From: Pseudomonadota bacterium
Lineage (GTDB): Bacteria; Pseudomonadota; Alphaproteobacteria; Rhizobiales; Hyphomicrobiaceae
Direction of reading: 5' to 3'
DNA: 41,638 bases
NCBI GenBank assembly: GCA_023426855.1
Contig: JAEZBU010000132.1
Coordinates: 1 to 41,638, forward strand
A model generated the notes under the pieces. That model was not told the origin of the DNA, did no database searches, and worked only from the letters and a program-made list of their open reading frames with translations. Made by a program: the position numbers and the translations under genes. Shown one piece after another: positions 35,801-41,638 of this stretch (positions within the stretch are counted from its first letter, which is position 1; every line of letters starts with the position of its first letter).

Positions 35801-36169
35801 TTAGCGGCCGGATTTCTTGCGCGCCTTGCGGGCGGCATAGCGGGCGTCGCGCTCAGCCTTGCGCTGCGCTTCCAGTTCGGCCTCTTGCTGAATGCGCTCT
35901 TCTTCCTCGCGCTGCTCGCGGGCAATACGCTCGGCTTCTTCGGCGGCCTTGCGGGCTGCTTCCTCAGCGGCCAGACGCGCCTGTTCCTCGGCTTTCGCCT
36001 TCTGGCGTGCCTCGCGCGCCTGCGCAATGGCCGCGCGCTCGGCCAGACGCTTCTGCAGCTCTGGGTTATCAGGCGACGAACGCGCCTTGAAAGCTTCTAG
36101 TGCCGCCTGCTTGGCGTTGACTGCCATACTGCGACGATCGCTGAACGACTTCTCCTTGAATCCCTTCAT
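35801..36169 (-). CDS. DUF6481 family protein, charged coiled coil
   Basis: A 122-residue protein dominated by Ala, Glu, Arg and Lys. It starts MKGFKEKSFSDRRSMAVNAKQAALEAFKAR and continues with a single long helix of alternating acidic and basic residues (about 40-115), ending RKARKKSGR. The N-terminal block and the length fit DUF6481, a small family in alphaproteobacteria whose members often occur near cold-shock genes; function is unknown. The start at 36167-36169 follows the family; ATG at 36173-36175 (adding two residues) is equally possible. It lies 98 nt downstream of the isovaleryl-CoA dehydrogenase gene on the same strand. Confidence 0.7.
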   Translation of the reverse strand: MKGFKEKSFSDRRSMAVNAKQAALEAFKARSSPDNPELQKRLAERAAIAQAREARQKAKAEEQARLAAEEAARKAAEEAERIAREQREEEERIQQEAELEAQRKAERDARYAARKARKKSGR

Positions 36170-36267
36170 CCTCATCCGTCTCTGTACAAATCCGAACATG
36201 TCCCAGGCCCAGAGGCCCAAACCATCCTCGAGGCGCATCGCCTTACCGGCAAATCACCGCTGAACTA

Positions 36268-37440
36268 TCAAGCCGTTTTGTCGAACAGCTCTCGCCCGAT
36301 CAGCATGCGACGAATCTCGCTGGTGCCAGCTCCGATCTCGTAAAGCTTGGCATCGCGCAGCAGGCGCCCCGTGGGATAATCGTTGATATAACCGTTCCCG
36401 CCTAAAAGTTGAATGGCATCCAGCGCAATTTGTGTCGCTTTTTCCGCCGCGATCAGGATGGCACCCGCCGCATCCTCACGCGTCGTCTCGCCGCGGTCAC
36501 AGGCTTTGGCCACCGCATACACGTAGGCCTTGCAGGCATTCATCATAACGTACATGTCCGCGATCTTGCCCTGAACGAGCTGGAACGTGCCGATCGGCAT
36601 GCCAAACTGCTTGCGTTCGTGGACATAGGGCATGACCACATCCATGCACGCCTGCATGATGCCCAAAGGCCCGGCGGCAAGCACCGCGCGTTCATAATCC
36701 AGCCCGCTCATCAAGACGTTAACGCCTTTGCCAACCTGGCCGAGCACGTTCTCCTCGGGCACCTCGCAGTCTTCGAACACCAGTTCACCGGTGTTGGAAC
36801 CGCGCATGCCGAGCTTGTCCAGCTTCTGGGCAACGCGAAACCCTTTGAACCCCTTCTCGACGATGAACGCGGAAATGCCACGCGAACCGGCGTCCGGGTC
36901 GGTCTTGGCGTAGACAATGATCACGTCACCGCCCGGACCGTTGGTGATCCACATCTTGGTGCCGTTCAGAATGTAGCGGTCACCCTGCTTGCGCGCCGTC
37001 AGCCGCATAGACACGACGTCGGAGCCGGCGCCGGGCTCCGACATGGCCAGACCGCCGACGTGCGCGCCGGAGATCAGTTTGGGCAGGTAGCGGCGCTTCT
37101 GCGCATCCGAGCCGTTGCGTCGCAACTGATTGACGCACAGGTTGGAATGCGCGCCGTAGGACAATCCGACTGCGGCCGATCCACGGCTGATTTCCTCCAT
37201 CGCGACGACGTGCTCGAGATAGCCGAGCCCGACCCCGCCGAATTCCTCGTCCACCGTGATGCCATGCAGGCCGAGCTCCCCCATCTTCGGCCACAGGTGA
37301 CGCGGGAACTCGTCGGTCCGGTCAATCTCGGCTGCGATTGGCGCGACTTCGTCAGCGGCAAACGTGCGCACGGTTTCGCGCAGTTGATCAGCAGTCTCGC
37401 CGAGATCGAAATTGAAAGACGGCAAAGCATTGGGAATCAT
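36268..37440 (-). CDS. ivd: Isovaleryl-CoA dehydrogenase
   Basis: A 390-residue acyl-CoA dehydrogenase that oxidises isovaleryl-CoA in leucine breakdown. FAD-contacting motifs [17 protein letters not shown] and WITNGP are present, and the C-terminus has [42 protein letters not shown]. The catalytic base is placed as in isovaleryl-CoA dehydrogenases: Glu250 in [14 protein letters not shown], the equivalent of Glu254 of the human enzyme, and the site used by other ACADs (near the C-terminus) is Gly here. ATG at 37440. The usual liuABC partners are not beside it. Confidence 0.94.
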   Translation of the reverse strand: MIPNALPSFNFDLGETADQLRETVRTFAADEVAPIAAEIDRTDEFPRHLWPKMGELGLHGITVDEEFGGVGLGYLEHVVAMEEISRGSAAVGLSYGAHSNLCVNQLRRNGSDAQKRRYLPKLISGAHVGGLAMSEPGAGSDVVSMRLTARKQGDRYILNGTKMWITNGPGGDVIIVYAKTDPDAGSRGISAFIVEKGFKGFRVAQKLDKLGMRGSNTGELVFEDCEVPEENVLGQVGKGVNVLMSGLDYERAVLAAGPLGIMQACMDVVMPYVHERKQFGMPIGTFQLVQGKIADMYVMMNACKAYVYAVAKACDRGETTREDAAGAILIAAEKATQIALDAIQLLGGNGYINDYPTGRLLRDAKLYEIGAGTSEIRRMLIGRELFDKTA

Positions 37441-37546
37441 GGCGTTTCCATCCGACTTGAGGTTGCGGCCAGATTGTGCGGCGTCTTGCGTCGGTTCCGA
37501 ATAATGACGTTATAGGTGGTCCGCCCTCCATTGTCAGGAAGCCCGC

Positions 37547-38035
37547 ATGACTGAAACCCCGCCCGCCCCGGAGTTTGAACGGCCTAGCGCTTTCCCCTGG
37601 CCGCCGGTGCTGTTCGCGGGGACTATCGTTGCGGCATGGGTATTGAACCTGGTGGTTCCGTTGAGATGGCCGGGAATTGACGATCCGGCCGCGCGCATTG
37701 CAGGGCTTGGACTGGGTGTCGCCGGCATCGCGTTGTTCATCTGGGCTGTGATCACCCTGCGACGCGCGCGCACGACTGTAATGCCCCACGCGGGCTCGGC
37801 CGTACTGGTCACCAATGGCCCCTATCGGATGCGCCGCAATCCGATCTATCTGGCGGAGATATTCATTCTGCTCGGCTTGGCGGAGCTGACCAAGGTGATC
37901 TGGCTGGTCATTCTATCCCCCGTCTTCGCTCTGCTGGTCATCTGGCTCGCGATCCTGCCCGAGGAACGCCATCTCGAAGCCCGCTTCGGGGATGCTTACC
38001 GGGACTACAAGGAGCGGACTCGCCGGCTGATTTAG
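37547..38035 (+). CDS. Isoprenylcysteine carboxyl methyltransferase-like membrane protein
   Basis: A 162-residue protein with about four membrane segments. VTNGPYRMRRNPIYLAEIFILLG and EERHLEARFGDAYRDYKERTRRLI are the two C-terminal blocks of the ICMT/PEMT superfamily that bind S-adenosylmethionine and the lipid substrate. Bacterial members methylate lipid or unknown substrates; a specific reaction cannot be assigned. ATG 37547 is weakly supported by its ribosome site. hrpB follows after 55 nt on the same strand. Confidence 0.85.
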   Translation: MTETPPAPEFERPSAFPWPPVLFAGTIVAAWVLNLVVPLRWPGIDDPAARIAGLGLGVAGIALFIWAVITLRRARTTVMPHAGSAVLVTNGPYRMRRNPIYLAEIFILLGLAELTKVIWLVILSPVFALLVIWLAILPEERHLEARFGDAYRDYKERTRRLI

Positions 38036-38090
38036 CCTCGCCAAGCAGCTCCTGTTGACGCGGCCGGTCGAATACCGCGTATCTCCGCCC

Positions 38091-40547
38091 ATGAACTTCG
38101 ACGCGCCACTCCCCATCGACGCCGTATTGCCGGACATCGCCTCTGCGATGGCGAACGGCACGGCTGCTGTTCTGGTGGCGCCACCGGGCGCGGGTAAAAC
38201 AACACGCGTGCCGCTGGCCTTGCTCTCCGCCGACTGGCTGGCCGGCCGCAAGATCCTTGTGCTGGAACCACGCCGCCTCGCCGCCCGCGCCGCTGCCGAT
38301 CGCATGGCGCTGACGCTTAGCGAACAGGTCGGCGAAACGGTCGGCCTGCGGGCACGGCTGAGCTCGAAGGTAGGGCCGCGCACGCGCATCGAGGTGATCA
38401 CCGAAGGTGTGTTCACCCGCATGATCCTGGACGATCCGGAACTGTCCGGCGTTGGCGCGGTGCTGTTCGACGAATTCCACGAACGCTCGCTGGATGCCGA
38501 CCTCGGCCTCGCACTGGCGCTCGATGCCCGCGGCGCGCTGCGTGAGGATCTGCGCATGCTCGTCATGTCGGCGACGCTCGACGGGGCGCGGGTCGCGAGC
38601 CTGCTCGGCAATGCCCCCGTGATCGAAAGCGAAGGCCGCGCCTTCCCGGTCGAAACACGGTACGCGGGCCGCGATCCGGCCCAGCGCATTGAAGATCAGA
38701 TGACGGCCGCCATCGTTACCGCGCTGCGCGCCGAACCTGGATCGATCCTGGCGTTCCTGCCGGGTCAAGGCGAAATCCGCCGCGTCGCCGAGCGGCTGGC
38801 GGAACGGATCAGCGATGCAAATGTCAGTGTTGTCGCTTTGCACGGTGGCCTCGACATGCGCGTGCAGGACGCCGCCGTCGCGCCCGCCGCGGCGGGCCAG
38901 CGCAAGGTCGTGCTGGCGACATCCATCGCCGAAACCTCGCTGACCATCGACGGCGTGCGCATTGTCATCGATAGCGGTCTCGCCCGCGTCCCCCGCTATG
39001 AGCCCGATGTCGGCATCACGCGACTGGCGACAGTTCGCGTTTCGCGCGCTTCGGCCGATCAGCGGCGCGGTCGCGCCGGCCGCACGGAGCCCGGGGTCTG
39101 CTATCGGCTATGGGACGAGCCAGCCACGACCAGCCTCGCCGCTTTCGCTGAACCCGAAATCAGCAACGCCGATCTGACCGGCCTGCTGCTGGATTGCGCT
39201 GCCTGGGGAGCCAACGATCCGCGCCAACTGACGTGGCTCGATCCCCCGGGCGACGCGCCGTTATCCGCGGCGCGGCGTGAGTTGCAGCAGCTCGGCGCAC
39301 TCGATACGGAGGGCCGGATCACGTCGCTCGGCCAGCGCATTCGCGGGTTGGCCCTGCCGCCGCGCTTGTCCTGCATGGTGCTGAAGGCTGCTGAAATGGG
39401 CGCAGCCGGTGATGCTGCCGACATCGCTGCCATCATTGTCGAACGCGGGATGGGCGGCAACGATACCGACCTCGCCGCGCGCCTCACCGCGTTCCGGCGC
39501 GATCGCGGGCGGCGCGCGCAGGACATGCGGCGGCTGGCGCAAAGCTGGGCGAAGACCGCGCAATCGCGGCAATCGGCATCGTCCGAGATGTCGGTCGCGG
39601 CGGTTCTTGCATTGGCTTATCCCGATCGCATCGCCAAGGCGCGCGGCGCGCCGGGTCAGTTCCTGCTCGCCAATGGACGTGGCGCAGCGCTCGACGCGGC
39701 CGATCCGCTGGCGCGGTCGCCATTTCTGGTCGTCGCGGAACTTCAGGGCAGCGCCGCATCAGGACGCATTCAGCTCGCAGCCGCCCTGGACGAAACCGAA
39801 GCGCTGGCCATCGCGAACGACCGGATCACGGAAAGCGACGAGGTCACGTTCGATCGCGAGGCCGCGGCCCTGCGTGCACGACGCGTGCGCCGGCTGGATG
39901 CCATCGTGCTGTCGAGCGAGCCGCGGCCGGTTCCTCCCAACAGCGGCGAGGCGCTGGCGCAGGGCATCGCAAGCCTCGGCATCGATCGCCTGCCCTGGAG
40001 CAAAGGCCAACTTCAGCTCCGCGACCGCGTGGCCTTCCTGCGCGCCGTCGATCCGGACACCTGGCCGGACCTGTCGGATACCGCACTGGCGAAATCCGTG
40101 ACGGACTGGCTGGCTCCGTTCCTGAACGATAAATCACGGCTATCGGATATTGGCGCTGATGATCTTGGCGCCGCCCTTGATGTGCTTTTGCCGTGGGCAG
40201 TGCGCCAGCGCCTCGAAGCCGACGTGCCGTCACACTTCACCGCGCCGACCGGACACAGCCATCCGATCCGCTATGATGGTCCGGATGCGCCTGCTCTTCA
40301 CATTCGCGTGCAGGAACTGTTTGGACTAAACCGTCATCCCGCGATCGCGGGCGGCCGTCTTCCGCTCACGCTGCATCTGCTGTCGCCGGCACATCGCCCG
40401 ATCCAGATTACCCGTGATCTGCCAGGCTTTTGGCGGGGGTCATGGGCTGCCGTGAAATCGGAGATGAAAGGCCGCTACCCAAAGCATCCGTGGCCAGATG
40501 ATCCGGCCCGCGCTGCGCCGACGACACGGGCCAAACCGCGCGTTTAA
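38091..40547 (+). CDS. hrpB: ATP-dependent RNA helicase HrpB
   Basis: An 818-residue DEAH-type helicase, close to the 809 of Escherichia coli HrpB. Walker A is GAGKTT (33-38), motif II is DEFHERS, motif III SAT, and motif VI is [18 protein letters not shown]. The C-terminal part has the HrpB-specific region with [24 protein letters not shown] and the end [33 protein letters not shown]-type block (shown as [11 protein letters not shown] at the end). Its cellular role in mRNA processing is only partly known. ATG 38091 has no strong ribosome site; TTG at 38055 would add 12 residues and is less likely. Confidence 0.94.
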   Translation: [818 protein letters not shown]

Positions 40548-40565
40548 GACAGTCCGCGCACCAAA

Positions 40566-40583
40566 CTGTCATCAACCTGTAAT
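40566..40583 (+). promoter_or_regulatory. PHO box (PhoB binding site) before phnD
   Basis: CTGTCAT-CAAC-CTGTAAT, two 7-bp direct half sites with a 4-bp AT-richer spacer, one mismatch from the CTGTCAT-N4-CTGTCAT consensus. It lies 58 nt before the phnD start codon, where a PhoB-activated promoter would be expected. Phosphate starvation should induce the gene. Confidence 0.78.
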
Positions 40584-40641
40584 ACGCTGGCGCTACCTCG
40601 CCCCTCGGTTTTGTCCGTCGTCGACCGGAGAGGGGTATTTC

Positions 40642-41604
40642 ATGCGACGTTCGTTTCGTGGATTTGCTGGCGCCGCACTTGCGCTGGCCGCTGTCACACT
40701 GGCCGTACCGGCAAATGCGCTCGATCCCCGTTTCAAGGATGCTGACGGCGACATGGTCGCTGACGCGCCGACCGATCCGAAGGACTGGATCGATCCGGCA
40801 ACGCTGGTTTTCGCTTACACGCCGGTCGAAGATCCCTCCGTTTATGCCAAGGTATGGGATGGCTTCCTGAAGCACATGGAGAAGGTGACCGGTAAAAAGG
40901 TCCAGTTCTTCCCGGTTCAGTCCAATGCCGCGCAGCTCGAAGCCATGCGTGCAGGCCGCCTGCATGTCGCCGGTTTCAACACGGGTTCAAACCCGCTTGC
41001 CGTCAATTGCGCCGGTTTCGTGCCATTCACGATGATGGCGTCGAACAAGGACGAGTACGGCTACGAGATGGAATTCATCACGTATCCGGACTCCGGCATC
41101 GAGAAGATCGAGGATCTGAAAGGCAAGAAGCTCGCCTTCACTTCGCAGACCTCGAACTCCGGCTTCAAGGCCCCTTCGGCCCTGTTGAAGGAGAAGTTCA
41201 AGATGGAAGCCGATAAGGATTACGAGCCGGTTTTCTCAGGCAAGCACGACAATTCGATCCTGGGCGTCGCCAACAAGGACTACCCGGCTGCTTCGATCGC
41301 GAACTCGGTCAAAGTGCGCATGATCGCCCGCGACGTCGTCAAGGCCGATCAGCTCAAGGTCATCTATAAGTCGGAGACTTTCCCGACGACCGGCTACGGC
41401 CATGTCTATAACCTGAAGCCGGAACTCGCTGCGAAAGTGAAAGAGGCATTCTTCACCTTCGACTGGACCGGCACCGAACTGCAGAAAGAATTCCAGAGCG
41501 CCGAGCCGCCGCAGGAAAAGTTCATGCCGATCACTTTCAAGCAGCATTGGCAGGTCGTGCGCGACATCGACCAAGCCATGGGCGTGAAGTACGACTGCAA
41601 GTAA
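40642..41604 (+). CDS. phnD: Phosphate/phosphonate ABC transporter substrate-binding protein PhnD
   Basis: A 320-residue periplasmic binding protein. A signal peptide of about 26 residues ends PANA-LD. The mature protein has the PhnD pattern: FAYTPVEDPSVYAKVWDGFLKHMEKVTGKKVQFFPVQ, then AAQLEAMRAGRLHVAGFNTGS, DLKGKKLAFTSQTSNSGFKAPSALL (the Ser/Thr anion-binding loop) and FSGKHDNSILGVANKDYPAA. It captures phosphonates or phosphate esters for a PhnC/PhnE transporter, whose genes would lie beyond the right edge. ATG 40642 has GGAGAGGGG about 7 nt upstream. A PHO box precedes it. Confidence 0.95.
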   Translation: MRRSFRGFAGAALALAAVTLAVPANALDPRFKDADGDMVADAPTDPKDWIDPATLVFAYTPVEDPSVYAKVWDGFLKHMEKVTGKKVQFFPVQSNAAQLEAMRAGRLHVAGFNTGSNPLAVNCAGFVPFTMMASNKDEYGYEMEFITYPDSGIEKIEDLKGKKLAFTSQTSNSGFKAPSALLKEKFKMEADKDYEPVFSGKHDNSILGVANKDYPAASIANSVKVRMIARDVVKADQLKVIYKSETFPTTGYGHVYNLKPELAAKVKEAFFTFDWTGTELQKEFQSAEPPQEKFMPITFKQHWQVVRDIDQAMGVKYDCK

Positions 41605-41638
41605 GCATTGCTGAGCGCGCCGGACCACGGGTTCGGCG

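Noticed and set aside
36409..37515. A 368-codon plus-strand frame opposite isovaleryl-CoA dehydrogenase
   Set aside because: His/Arg-rich shadow of a well conserved gene; no ribosome site.

Overview
The window is a GC-rich chromosomal segment of an alphaproteobacterium, most likely of the order Hyphomicrobiales (Rhizobiales). The reasons are the ccmABCD-ccmG cytochrome c cluster, the DUF2794, DUF1223, DUF6481, NnrU and phasin-like proteins, an HWE-family histidine kinase, and promoters that match the alphaproteobacterial stress sigma factor EcfG. I cannot name a genus. I see no phage, CRISPR array, rRNA or convincing tRNA.

Layout. 1-5080: a GH1-like glycosidase (cut by the window start), a TesA-type esterase, and a divergent LolD-type ABC ATPase with its large FtsX-type permease. 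5200-7260: a Bax-inhibitor-1 membrane protein with a clear terminator, a palindromic intergenic repeat, a GNAT acetyltransferase and DUF2794. 7257-7767: a gene-free stretch full of hairpins. 7768-11373: a DUF1223 protein and aconitase. 11577-14584: heme export and cytochrome c maturation genes ccmA-B-C-D-G, with ATGA overlap of ccmA and ccmB. 14592-19655: an HWE sensor kinase, an 87-residue protein, a regulatory gap, and a long AI-2E-family membrane protein. 19678-24065: der, bamB, a YfgM-like protein and nnrU, all on the minus strand. 24333-29350: a Pro/Ala-rich membrane protein, mgtE, a phasin-like protein and two small secreted proteins. 29429-31400: an ABC ATPase and a membrane-fusion protein without a local permease, followed by a small insertion element. 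31602-41638: an exonuclease-BRCT protein, an MsbA-like exporter, hemF, a DUF6481 protein, isovaleryl-CoA dehydrogenase, an isoprenylcysteine-methyltransferase-like protein, hrpB, and a phosphonate/phosphate-binding protein (phnD) behind a PHO box.

The most interesting part is the gap at 17321-17705. Three exact GGAAC-N16-CGTT sequences (the EcfG general-stress promoter) lie in it. One reads left into the 87-residue protein and the HWE kinase, a kinase class known to control EcfG through PhyR. One reads right into a short segment that ends in a strong intrinsic terminator, which predicts a stress-induced small RNA of about 77 nt. The third reads left from further upstream. A fourth exact match lies before the glycosidase gene at 890-914, and a weaker one before a secreted protein at 28061-28086. 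In a by-eye scan I found no other exact match on either strand, and all four are intergenic, so I infer a general-stress locus with a new small RNA and a new small protein.

Other points of interest: a MITE-like element of 166 bp with terminal inverted repeats and a perfect 13-bp target-site duplication that covers the stop codon of the membrane-fusion gene; two hairpins with shared arms at 7437-7685; an 18-bp perfect palindrome at 28795-28812; and the missing permease of the ABC/HlyD pair.
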